Shown piece after piece: positions 19,096-30,300 of a DNA stretch of 32,472 nt; position 1 is the stretch's first letter, and every line of letters starts with the position of its first letter. A program made the translations under genes and the position numbers. Source of the stretch: Perkinsus olseni (taxonomy: Eukaryota; Perkinsozoa; Perkinsida); the NCBI GenBank assembly GCA_013115125.1, contig JABANN010000402.1, positions 1 to 32,472 on the forward strand, written 5' to 3'. Under the pieces are notes generated by a model. It made no database searches, had not been told where the DNA came from, and saw only the letters and a program-made list of their open reading frames with translations.

Positions 19096-20345
19096 ATCGC
19101 TGCAACTCATGAAGATGAGCATTGTTATTGATTCCCTTGTTTCAGTCAAGTCGTATGTCACGTCACGTGACTCACGTACCTGGGATAGGCTTCCCAGTAA
19201 AAGATACAATCTGATGAGGAACGCTTTGCGCATGCGTGCTTTACGCTGCGGTTCATTGCCCAATCATTGAGATTATTGTTCTTAATGTCTTATCAAGTCA
19301 TCCATCACCCCTATGCCTCCTCCTGTTGCTAAGAAGTCCGCCGGTGTTAACGCTGAATCTCAAGGGTCTAACAGTGCCAACCGCTCAAAGATACGTGAGG
19401 TCTTGGTCCATAGGGTTATATCATTCCCTGATACGCGTGAGTCACGCGTCGCGACCTTTTTCTGCTGGGGAGTATGTGAACTAACCAGAGTACTATGCAT
19501 TACCACTGTTCACCGCATTTTGTTGATACTTTTTCGGGCCAAACGGCCACAGCGGTGGGTATGCTCAGGACATATATTCAGTCTCAGTTTAACCTCAACC
19601 TCTTCTACTCATAGACAACCTTCGAGACAGCAAGTTTGTGTTGGGCCGCGAAGTTTGGGAACCATCCAAGATTGCGAACGGCGACCACATCAAGATTCGA
19701 ACGCTGCAGTACTCATGATTCTAAAAGGGGCGGTTCAACGATGGTGCTCGAGAAGGTATCAGGTCGCTCCATGCGACCCCGGAGAGGCCATCCGCCACAG
19801 AGTCGCTTGCGGAAGCGTTGTCGGGAGTGAAGTGATCCCAAATGAATGAGCAATAGAATCCCCGGCAACTGCAAGATCGAACTCCGGCGGACCCCTCTCT
19901 TCTGTCAAACGTGACTCATCGATCCTCACATCATCATCAAGTCGAATCGCCCGACAAAGGATCTGCAGCGACCTCCATGGCAGTATCTTTATCTCCTCAG
20001 TCTCACGTGGGACCTAATGGAGGCAAGGGTGTCCTCCAATAGAAGACAACAAGGGACAACTGATGAGCAATATCGGCACACCTTCCGGAACCCAACAATC
20101 GAGGTGTGTAGGGTGCCATGGTCAGCAATTCTGACTCAGCATGCGCCCGGAAGAGGCGGCGAGGGTTTCGGGTAACAGGATGGGAAGAGACCCGAACCAG
20201 ACTGGTCATTCAAATGGGAATTGCCTGACGCTTACATTACATCGCCGCTTCAACAACTCGGCACATGGGGCGGAGATGCGATCAAGTGATCCAAAAAGTC
20301 ACAAAATCATGAAACAAAAATGCAGCAAGTGTGGCAATAGTGATC
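19096..20345. other. Downstream flank of copy B and intergenic
   Basis: No supported gene. The first 850 bases hold segments homologous to the flank of copy A (GGTTATATCATT near 19421, TTGTTGATACTTTTT near 19512, GTGATC-CCAAAT near 19832, TCTTCTGTCAAAC near 19897). A frame opening with ATG 19313 (PPPVAKKSAGVNAESQGSN...) runs 178 codons but crosses the duplicated non-coding flank, so it is doubtful. Confidence 0.45.
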
Positions 20346-23300
20346 TTATTGCATCGGCCAGGGCTGGTGGTCTCCTGCTCCCGAGTCGGGTTTCGAAGTG
20401 CTCTCTCGAATCACCCTGCTGACCTCCGCGAGGTGCGTCTGTACTTCCGCGATGCGGTTGAGGGCCTCATTCCTTATCTCTTCCTCCAAGCGCAAACACT
20501 CATTCACCTACGACGGCACTATCCAACTGAAGCACTACGGCGGCAGGCATGATAGTAGAGAGACGCCTTACTTCCATGCATCCGTGTTGGGCAGCCATGA
20601 TCACTTCGAGTTCAGTCCGCACTGTCTGAGCTATGAGACGACTCGCACGTGACTCGATCTCCTTCAGCCTGGCATCTGTTTCCAAAGCTATTGTCCTCAA
20701 TGCTTGAGACTGAGTGAAAGGACACGACAGGATCTGGGTTAGTGCATGAGACGCGAACCGAGAAGAGAGTAAAGGGTAGTATTAATAGATACTCTGAGTT
20801 CAACGAGCGATTCCAAGCCATGAGGTCAGCCAGCTCACCTTGGAGTCGCGATCACGCTCGGCAGCTCTGAGGTTCTCCACAGCCTCTTCGACTCTATTCT
20901 CAGCAGCTTCAACCCGTGTTCTCTGCTCCGACAGCTCGAATGCTCGTGCTGCGCGATCCGCTGCACAGAAAGGGACCAACTCGACTCCCTCTCGAGAAGC
21001 GCGGAGCCAATTACTCACATTTGCATCGCTCCACATCGGAGACTTGTCTTCTCTCAGCCTCTTGCAATTCCTCAACTTTCTTCTCCAGGGCTGCGGTGTC
21101 TTCGATATCAGCCAGCTCAGTCTCGAGGTTACGGCATCGTTCTTGCAGCGCTGTCTCTCGCTCCTTAGCCCGAAAGGCCAACTCCTGATGGGGAGAAGTT
21201 TCGCTGATTCCGACCGAAAAATCCAGACGCGTCAGTAAGAACATCCCGCCGGGCCGTAGCAATGGAGCTCTTTCCCTGAATGGGTATCGACATATACCCC
21301 ACACGGCATCACTGACCTTGGCTGCTGCGGCCTGGTCTCGGGCGACTTCAACTTCTCTCCGTGCTGTGAGCACCCTATTCTCAACTATCAGCCTAAACTC
21401 CTCCACTCGCCCACGCAAGTCTTCCAACTTGGCTGGGGGGCCTGTGAAACGGACCATCATCAACCCAAGATTCGCATCACCCCCGGCTGATCGTTCCGAT
21501 CGTGCGAACCCCCTCTCACTAGACAAAGCCTCAGTTGTTAACCAGCTCGGTATGTCAGCCCAAATAGAGTTCACGTCCTCGTCAGCTTGTGTGGCGTCCA
21601 CACGGTAGAGGAGGCTGGCGACCATATCTCGCGTGGACTCGATCTCGCGGAGCTCGCCGGCAACTCTCTCGGACGCATTAGAGGCATTCTCGGCTTCCAC
21701 GCCTCTGTGTCTGGAACAGCAGCATCGTACTGGATTGACTGCCATAACGTTGCTCACCGAGCATCATCTTCTGCCGTATGGAGCTCTTCTCGTGCTAGCT
21801 CCAGAGCTTTCAAGCACTGGTTCCTCCGCACTGGTACCCCGTCAAGACGCTCCTTCACGATGGCTTGTTTACTAAAGGTAACGATGGCCGTAGCGCCTCC
21901 AACCGGTTGCGAGGTACCTCTGAATGTCAGCCAATCGAGCGTTGGCCCGCGACAGTAGCTCTGCAGAGGTGGAGAGCGCCTGTTGTGTCATCGCTTGAAC
22001 TCTGAAGGCACAGAGGATAGGATGAAGGCCACCTCGGGTGGCCGACCTCTTCGCATCGGCCATCGCGGAAGTGCATTTACCAAGCTGATCTTCGGCACTC
22101 ACGACCACATGCTGAGCGCTCGTTACCTCTGCCCTTTCACGCGCTAAAGAGTTAATATCCCTGACAAAACCGTACTTGAGTTCACGACTGGCTGAAGGCA
22201 GATTGTCGTACTTCTCTCGAAGGCTTTCTCCCATCGTCAAGAGCTTGCCTCTGGTTAGGAGCAGACGGTCCGTTGCCTTGCGGCTGTCCCGGGCCGCCGC
22301 ACCAGCCTGGCAAGGAATACTCTATCCGCAGTTACACGCACACAGAGAGTTACCAAGTCCCATGAAGCGGTGAGCCTCATCTGCACCCGATTCAATGCTT
22401 GGAAGGCATCCACCAATCGAGCGATTAGGCCCTCCTCCAGCCACTCTCTGGCTGCCCCTCTCCGCCTAACATCACCTCCTTGTGCTTCTACCGCTAGTTC
22501 ACATCGTTTTGACGAGTCTAAAAGGGCGCACTCACGGCCGCCGACAGCAGCATCCTGGCCTACCTGCCACGTGGTCATGTTTCTCAGCCAGACCACCACC
22601 CGCTGCCAGCTCTACACATCTGACACGGGTTTCCGCGGTCTGCTCGGTAACGCTCTTCCCCTCACACCAACCATGACAGGCCAGTAGCGCCTCGCTGGCC
22701 GCCACATTACCGTGGTCGTCAACGAGCCAGCGCAGCCTCTCAACAGCCATGTCGTAGAGACGGCCCCAGCATCGTTCATTCCGGAGGTCACTTGACTCAG
22801 TCGTAGGAGATACTCCCTCCTCAGTCTGGAACTGCGGCAGGGGTCCTCGGAAGTAAACCGTGAGAAGGTTGCAGGTGAGATCGGCGACGACGTCATTATC
22901 GGAGAGCAGGAGTCGTACGAACCCCTCCATACCCTCGTCCAGCACTGCGTCCAAGGCCTCGAAGAGCCGCATCTCCTCAGGCGACCCCACAACTTCTCTC
23001 ACTCGCTTCGCCTGTTCCCCGAGACTATGCCACAATCGATCTCGGTGGGGAAGGAGGGTAGCATTCCCTCGGCGTAGGAGCGCTGAGATGATCAGGCCGG
23101 TGATGCACCGAGTGGCCAGATCCTCCACAGCCATGAGGCACTCGAGGAGCTGCAGTCCTGAACTCTGACGGTCCGTCAAGGCGATCTCCAGGTCCGGATC
23201 ACCAGCGACCGCAACGACCAACGCACAGGCTATACAGAGTGGGACGTCCGAGTTCTGACTGCCTGACAGGTTAGAGGCAACCGCGATCGACTCTGCAGCG

Positions 23301-24150
23301 CCATACCTGCAAGCCTGTCCAGCATCTCACTGAGGCCGCCGTCCACTTGGAAGTAGAGGAACATCGATTCTGGGCGCGAGCGCAGGAGGTTTAGGAGCAC
23401 CTGACAAAGCAGCAGCAGCAGCAGCAGGACTGGGTTGCGAAGTGGCTGGTGGATTCCAGCCGAGCTTCTCACATCTTTCACTGCATTCACCGGCATGCTT
23501 CGTCCCAATGCAGCCATCAGTACGCGGATACCACCCTCTTCACAAATCAGACCACTGCCTTCCCCGACACTCACAACTTGCTCGAGAACAGCTAGGGCGG
23601 ATCCCGCAATGGAGTGATGATCGTCACCAACATGGCCAAGGAGCGCTCGTAGGAGCGGTCTGCAGGAGGCGATAGAGGTGGCCAGTGCGGGCTCGAGCGA
23701 CAGGGGACAGAGGAGCTTCAGGTAACCAACGTTCTTTGACCATGCATACCGCACTATTATAGAAACCTCAGCAGAGGCCTCAAGGAAATGCCACACACGG
23801 TTCTCTTCGTACACCCGTTGCATGGCCATGATCTGACGTAGATATCGTTCAAGTCCTCTGCGCCTCTCCTCCACCATCAGCGGGTCGTGAGCACGCCATG
23901 GCAGATATCCTTTGGGAGGTAGCCTCACTGGGCCCTCTAGCAGAGAGGCGATGCTGTTGTGGAGTGCATGGAAGTCTGCATAGCGACGGCGGACCGTCCA
24001 GCGTACAACTCGGCCAGGCCCCGACACGGTCACTGTGTACCAAACCGGCGTTGTCTCGAGGGTGGCCCGGTCAATGGAGATGTTGAGGACGGTGTTGGTG
24101 GAGCTCCTAGCGTCATTAGTTTGGGAACGAGGTGTGAGTGATAGTGCCAT
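20346..24150 (-). CDS. PX-domain protein with helical repeats and long coiled coil
   Basis: Eleven exons join in phase into about 1,036 residues from ATG 24150 to TAA 20346. Residues about 20-125 form a PX domain: WYTVTVSG, then RRRYADFHALH (R-R-Y-x-D-F), the Pro-rich loop LPPKGYLP, and RRRGLERYLRQIM with the closing helices. PX domains bind phosphoinositides, so the protein probably acts at endosomal or other membranes. Residues about 125-500 are Leu-rich helices resembling an ARM/HEAT fold (HSIAGSALAVLEQVVSVGEG). From about residue 560 the chain is heptad-rich coiled coil (LETELADIEDTAALEKKVEE, RVEAAENRVEEAVENLRAAE). Introns run from about 48 to 130 bases. Overall layout recalls a tethering or sorting-nexin-like protein, but no named orthologue is claimed. 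The gene is intact. Confidence 0.85.
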
Positions 24151-24775
24151 ACAGGAACACAGCCAGTCAGAACAACACTGAAGTTACCCCTGCACGACGG
24201 CAACGGAACGAAACTCAACTCGAGTAACTGACCACTCGGGCGACACAAGAAGACATCATGAGGGGTATGGCATCTGCCAAGATGTGTACTATCTTTCTGA
24301 GACAGCCGCCCCAGTTATGGATAGACTCTGACGGGCTTTTTGTGATCCTTTGAAAGGCTTGAGAAAGGCTTGAGGAAAGAGCCTCTGCATGTTGTACACA
24401 TGTACTCTGCTGGTGGCTGAGTCTCCCCGTCTTTACAGACACCTCGCCACATACGAGTTGGCCTGCCCGCAGCGATACTCCTCGTTACAATAACTCATTC
24501 GATCACATCATTTGCTATCACTGCCAAATCCTCGCTCTCTCTCTAGCCGCCTGCGGACCAACCCCACACGGTGCTTCTGCTCAGTTCCAGTCCCGAGAGC
24601 TTTGCCCCAAGTCCCTTCACGAGGGATCAACCCGAGAAGCACAGAGAAATAGACGACACATCAGCGCCTCGGCAATTCGAAGCCTCCATCCCCCTACCGC
24701 CAGAGACATTCCCAAACTAATACAACACTCGGCCTATCAACTTGACAACGAATAGATATCGCACATCACAACTGC
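24151..24775. other. Intergenic
   Basis: Upstream of the PX gene. No coding frame I can support. Confidence 0.5.
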
Positions 24776-25040
24776 ATGGAGGACGCTTTCAGAGGGATCG
24801 AAAACGCCGCTATTGGCAACGTAAGTGCTTAGCAAGGCACAGCTTGGCTACGATCTCGGCTTCTTTCGGAGCCACACTAAGTCCGCGGAAGTTTTCACTG
24901 AATCCTTGGCGGATGGCAGCGACGACCTCGGCATTACAGTGCCTAATAATATGAACGTCACTCAGTATGATAGGTTTGAGTCGAGTGACAGTATGCGTTA
25001 CTTCAAGCTCTCTGCGGCGGACTCGGTAATCCTAAAGTAG
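24776..25040 (+). CDS. Possible small protein with a 22-base intron
   Basis: ATG 24776 opens MEDAFRGIENAAIGN. The sequence then reads GTAAGTGCTTAGCAAGGCAC plus AG (24821-24842), and 66 codons including the stop follow in the same phase (LGYDLGFFRSHTKSAEVFTE and on to a stop at 25040), giving 80 residues. The donor is perfect and without splicing the frame stops inside it. A 22-base intron would be far shorter than the others in this window, so the model is uncertain. No family recognised. Confidence 0.3.
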
Positions 25041-25323
25041 CCATAGGGGAGAATAGCTCCGGAAAGTGTATAGGTAACTTGAATGTAATTCGAGTGCTCA
25101 TCTCTAATGTAACACGTCTTGCTTTCCTACAGCAGAACCACCTTGAAAGGCTGATGAGAGTGATCTTTCAAACACCTAGCAACTTCTACTTGTAAATCGA
25201 CGATCGAAGCTGATTGATGAGACTAACATCGAAGCTGATCAATTCCAACCGTTTCAAGATAGGGCATTTTCCGGTAATATTGAGTCAAGACAATGACGCT
25301 CTCCGAGACGTGGCTTCCAAAGT
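25041..25323. other. Intergenic
   Basis: Between the possible small plus-strand gene and the minus-strand secreted array. Nothing supported. Confidence 0.5.
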
Positions 25324-25733
25324 TTATGAAGAATCAGCATTCTGGTTGACAGACTGTTCGCCCGCTGCCGCGTGGGAGTATACCTCTTGCCCCATAGCAA
25401 GCAGCTCTTCCTCCTCCTCCCAACCCGCGGTAAGGCCGGCGATTCTCTGAGACCGACACAGGAGTGACTCAATCTCCCGCGATATCTACACTGAGGGGCA
25501 ACCAATGAAGGCATTTCTTACCTTCTTCAGCGACAGTCCTCTTCCCACCTGAAAAAGCAGTAGCAGTTAGAAGGCCATCACCGAGTAGCGAGTGATACGG
25601 CGCATTGTATGTCCAATGGGCGGGTCGATCATCAATCAATGGACCTTATCCTGAGTGAGCCTACCGTTCTTGCCTCGACTTGATAGAGAAGTGCAAGAGC
25701 TACCGACAGGACAATAAGAACTTGGCAAGACAT
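25324..25733 (-). CDS. Small secreted protein, array member 4
   Basis: Three exons: 25733-25665, 25548-25522 and 25446-25324, separated by phase-0 introns with GTAGG...TTTTTCAG and GTAAG...GTCTCAG. The product has 72 residues. Exon 1 is exactly 23 codons and codes a signal peptide (MSCQVLIVLSVALALLYQVE). Exon 2 adds nine residues (VGRGLSLKK). Exon 3 codes RIAGLTAGWEEEEELLAMGQ and a polar tail ending QNADSS. The layout (23-codon signal exon, phase-0 boundary, short following exons) is shared with its minus-strand neighbours upstream. Likely secreted; function unknown. An AGTGCACACAG string lies about 65 bases upstream. Confidence 0.7.
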
Positions 25734-25796
25734 TGATAGTGAGTAGACAGTGGGATGAGAACTATCAGAGTATGAAGTACGACTGGATGGATGGCT

Positions 25797-25811
25797 GTGT
25801 GCACTGCACAC
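25797..25811 (-). promoter_or_regulatory. AGTGCACACAG element upstream of array member 4
   Basis: GTGTGCACTGCACAC is palindromic about a central base. Read on the minus strand with its flank it contains AGTGCACACAG, the same string as in the element upstream of the four-domain gene at 11254. It lies 64 bases before the ATG at 25733. Confidence 0.4.
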
Positions 25812-26171
25812 TGCGCAGGCCTAGAACTCAGAGTAGCGCATCACGATGTGGGGACCACTTGTAATAACATGGAACAGATGTTTTCATCGCCCCAGCAAGA
25901 GCCGCGGAGTGGCAGCCCAGAAGGTCTGGACTTGGAAACGGCGAGGTACCTCGCTCAGGCACTGCACGACTAGCGTTAGGCAACGCAACAATACTAGAGT
26001 ACTAACTGATAACATCAACAACATCATGAACACTCATGAAGAGTCAGAGCATTCCGACAACATCTGAGCCGCCATCTACTATTAGAATGGCGTAAGTTAA
26101 CCTAGGGATGGTGCCTGACCCGGGAGTGGTGCCAATCGGTACTCACTTGTCTTTACAGAGCGGTCCATTCG
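25812..26171. other. Intergenic
   Basis: Between array members 3 and 4. No further signal-peptide exon or open frame that I trust on either strand. Confidence 0.5.
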
Positions 26172-27271
26172 TCACGATCCTTGGCCAAATCCTGGAGGCC
26201 CGCTCTCCCCCTCCTCTGAGCAGAGCAAAGCGACATCACGACCAGATACACAGCCCGATAGAGAAGCACAACGGAAATCAATCAGGCGTGTATCCTGTCG
26301 ACGAGAAGCTTCATAAAATTCTCCCGGTAGTTTTGATCGTGAATCCATCGGTACCCACGACTGATGATCGCCCTGGGCTTTCATCGGAAGAGTGACAAAT
26401 TCGTTATCGACCGGTATGTCGCAATATGCGATTTTTCTTTCTCGACGAACACGTTTCCAGACGCATTTTCTCATTCGACTGTGACATGGCGATTCGGCGA
26501 TCCCATGGTCTACTCTGAAAGAACCTCTCAGCGAAGACCTGCTGAAAGAATCATTGGGGTCGGCTTCCTGAAAGGGATATAGCATCTCCGCTATATCAAC
26601 TATAACCCTCGAGTTCACCTCCCCTGCCTGCTGCGGAGTTTCTTCTCTAGTAGAGCTCTTTGGAACGTCGGTCTTCGAACCTTCTTTTTCAGCGGAACCC
26701 TGTGCAGCCTTGGTTTGTGGAACCTTCTTCTCAGTGGAGCTTTGCGTGACCTTCGTTTCCTGAGGCTTCTTCTCAGTGGAGCTCTGCGGAGTCTTCGTCT
26801 GAAGGGGAGACCTCAAAGCCATCGGCATATTCACATGCGTGGCCATACAAAGGAAGGACGAAAGCGAGCATCATAGACTTTTCCCGTGACAGGCTAGGAA
26901 AGATGAACTCCGACAGAACCACCCAATTGATCGTTAAGATACAAGATGATGCTCGATCCACCACGTTACTCACATCGAGAGCAGAAACGCTGAAGCTCCT
27001 CGGCTTAGTCAATGGAAGCTTCCCTGCCTGCAGCCCAGAGGCCTGGTTCTCTTTCTGAGACGAGAGTTGTGTTAGATCCCTTACAACTGGTTAAGGCACC
27101 GGAAATACGTACATCAACTTCCGCGTGGAACTTCGACAAACTCTTGAGGCGCAGACTGCTTCTCTGAGATAACAATGCGGGTAGGCAGAGGGAAGGAAGT
27201 ACCACTCCGCGAGAAACACGCGCCAAACAACGCCACAAGGCGAGAGACAAATCGTGAATAAACAGTTTCAT
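26172..27271 (-). CDS. Secreted modular low-complexity protein, array member 3
   Basis: Five exons joined by phase-0 introns: 27271-27203, 27163-27113, 27054-26974, 26798-26619 and 26567-26172, giving about 258 residues. Exon 1 is exactly 23 codons (MKLFIHDLSLALWRCLARVS), a weaker signal-peptide candidate. Exon 2 is basic (RSSLRLKSLSKFHAEVD), exon 3 codes PLTKPRSFSVSALD, and exon 4 has about four repeats of a 14-residue unit (TPQSSTEKKPQETK, VTQSSTEKKVPQTK, and two weaker). The last exon has DSFSRSSLRGSF and ESPCHSR, followed by a basic stretch and a more ordinary tail. The chain looks largely disordered, with many Ser/Thr next to basic residues. Secretion is inferred from exon 1 and the array context. 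It begins 78 bases after the stop of array member 2. Confidence 0.6.
26619..26798 (-). repeat. 14-residue coding repeat (SSTEKK unit)
   Basis: Exon 4 of array member 3 consists of four degenerate copies of a 42-base unit, the first two nearly identical (QSSTEKK twice), then QGSAEKE and KSSTREE. Confidence 0.65.
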
Positions 27272-27348
27272 AGAAAAGTGACGATGGCAACCATGTTCTA
27301 CTCGTCCACAAATTTGTGATATGATAAGTGACAAGTGATCCCCGATCG

Positions 27349-30300
27349 TCATATTGCGGATGCAACTTCAGTGATTAAGGTCTCGAAACTGAGCGCCCGC
27401 CCTCGCCTTACGCCTAAGCTCCCCGTCCTCCTCAATGGCGATTCTCCAGGGCTTGTCTGAAACGTACAACTTTATCACCGAAACACGACCATACGCAGAC
27501 GATGCTGGTGTGTCAGACACCTGGCGAGAATATTTCGGAGTGGACTTACGTCAACAGGAATCTCCTTCGGCTCCTTCGTCTGTTGAGGAGGCACTCTCGG
27601 CTTGTGGAGGTACGAACGGAAGCTGCGTTGTTTGTGGCCATTCTCGTCCGTCCATTCGGTACCGAGCTGGCAGACAATCTATAAGACCCCACGCTAGCCG
27701 TGCCCGATGTCCCCCTACCTGTGGGTTCACCCCTCGAGTGAAGGGACTTCTAGATGGGGCCCCTCCAGTGGTGGAGGTTGCCTTGCTTTGCTCGCCCGGC
27801 TTTTCCTGATCTCCTTTCTAAACACAGCAACGACAATGCCCTGGGTGACCGACTACTCCCTTCCCGCGACCACGTGAAGGGAAAGATGAAAAACCGCACT
27901 CCCGCTGCATGAACGTGGAGAATAATGAAAGCAAGGACGCTGCACGATGACGACCAGTGGTCCTCAGCGTAGCCGCTCCAAGCACCTCCAAAGTCTTCTT
28001 GAGCTCCCCCAGATTATGCTTGACCTGCTGGAGTTCCGGCTTGACGACTCCCTTCTTAGTAGCAATACCCTGATAGAATCGGGCCGATGGTGGTCGTGCT
28101 GCGATAATGAGCCTCCCGCCTTCTCGCCCGCACCTCACCTTCTTAGATCCATCACCAGAAGTATGCGACTTGGCCGACGCCATCTTGATACGATTTCGCG
28201 GCAGACTATTGGCGCGAGAAAACGGCGACTCCGCAGTTTCTGATGTCTTCGTGGACACAGGTTGCTGAACAACAAAAAGTGACCGGTGACGGTGGGCAGA
28301 CGAGATGCAGTATAATGGGAACTGGGCCGATGGAGGTGACGGCGCTCTGCATTCGTAGCTTCTCTTCATTCCCAACACTAAGTACATCATGGCACCCTCA
28401 GGAGTATCTTCAGGTCGAATCACAGAAAAGCGCGAACGAGAGGGACAAGAGAACCAGGGCACATAGAATGCCGAGGCACTGATAAGTTTGGTCTCACGAA
28501 GACCACCATACAGAGCAAGAAGAGTCGATACAGACCCCCAGCCCGGAAGAATGAACATTCGCTGAGCGCCGCGGTGTGCCAGAGCCGTCTTACAGTATTG
28601 GGCTTCTGCGGGGTCTCGGAGCCACTCGTTGTAGTCGCGGTCCCCTAACAATGATGGGGTTATAACAGCCGACCAGCTGGTAGACTAGAGTCAAGCCTAT
28701 CTAAATTACTAACCGTCGGAGAGCACTACATATTCGTCCCCATGGAGCGCAGAGTCACTGAGTAATAATCAGCTTACCCCAGGTTTGTTCCCCTTCAAAG
28801 CCTTGGTTGCTGCAGCCTTAGAGCGGGTTCGCAAGAGACTATCGTAGTGAAAGAACGGTGACTCCACTTTGGTGCTTCCATTCCACAGTGGCTGTGTTTT
28901 CACCGGGGCGGTTTTCTGAACACGGAAATAATGGGACAAAGCAGCAGCGTCATGTCTGCGCAGTCTATGCTCCCAGGAGGAGCATTCGAAGCAAGAGGAT
29001 AAACGGCAATGAGGCGATCTACCGGTGGGCACCCGAACCTCCATAAGGCTCACTGGACGGCCGTAGGAGGTAATAACCCGACACAGAGCAGGCGGGCGAA
29101 GAGACAAGGGACCGGTAAACCGGGGACCGGGATATGACAATCTCACCTTATTAGACTCCGGCGTTGGTGCCTCGGACCTACTCGGAGCAGTTCCGACTTG
29201 CTGAGGAAGGAAACCAGTATCCTCGAAGAGGCCATAACGAGTTATCGATTGTATGGCTCATCCCAAAGTATCATCATCAACTCTCTTATGACGGCATGCA
29301 GGATGCCAGGATGTTTGGGAGCCCATTGGCGCTCTGAGCTGCTATGGGATACCGTCCCACTCGCCCCTTACTCTAGGTTCGCTCCCCTTGTTATTGGACT
29401 TGTTCGCCTCAAACCTAGCTCGGTTCCGCGGCAGGCTATTAGAGCGAGAGAGGGGGGACTCCGTTATCTTAACAGCTTCCGGCTTCTTCGAGGGCGGCAG
29501 AGACGGAGGGGGCGGAGGGGGCTGAGGGACAGATATTAACGGTACTCGGGAAATACTGTGTCGATTCGGAAGATCTCTCAGGAGACATCGCAGGAGAGAT
29601 GATTCATCACATCCCAGACGAAGCTCTATACTCGATCGATAAGAGCGTGAGGCACATCAACACCGTTGGTGGAAGTATCCAAGGCACGGTCCAGACTGGG
29701 AACGTAGGGATCCATTATCGGAGGCCCAGGAATTCGCCCACTCACCGTCTCGGGCTCCTTTGGCTTAACACTCTCCTTCTCCTTATCCTTCTGAGGAATG
29801 AAGAAAGAGATGTTGACAATAGCGCAGGTCGAATAACCTTGGGGACACCACCAAGCGCGGATGAACTCAAGTCTGTGAACTGCCTTTTTGCCGGTGACGG
29901 GCGTAACATAGGAGCCAAAGATCTCACCTGTTCCTCTTCGTTGGTATCCGAGCTCTCCGAGCTCTCCCCTTCACTTGTATCGGACTCCTCGTCTTGTAGA
30001 GGTTCGTATTTGTCCTCTCCGTAGTAATTATCATATTCCTCCTCCTCTTCCTCTTCCTTTGTCTCTTCCTCCTCTCCCTCTTCTTCTTCCTCCTCCTCCT
30101 CTTCATCATCATCACTAGACTGAACAGAAGAGGACTACGGCCAGCGGAGCGGCAGCGATCGCAGCACTCGCGAAAAGAAAAATGACCCACATCAGCCTTA
30201 CCACTAGACGCTCTATGGGCCGCACTCTGACCGTTTCCTGAAAGTCACAAGTCCGCAGAATCACGCCTACCACGCCACTGCACGAGCAGTCGCTAGGCAT

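Noticed and set aside
19313-19849. 178-codon plus-strand frame
   Set aside because: Runs across flank sequence whose homologue after copy A is not open in that frame.
20141-20422. Plus-strand frame with a CSKCGNSD zinc-finger look
   Set aside because: Single CxxC, partly antisense to the last exon of the PX gene, and no partner cysteines.
25254-25514. ESPALPRVGRRRK reading as a further ESP cassette
   Set aside because: The phase-0 splice of array member 4 uses another frame, which gives a complete signal-peptide protein with a proper stop.
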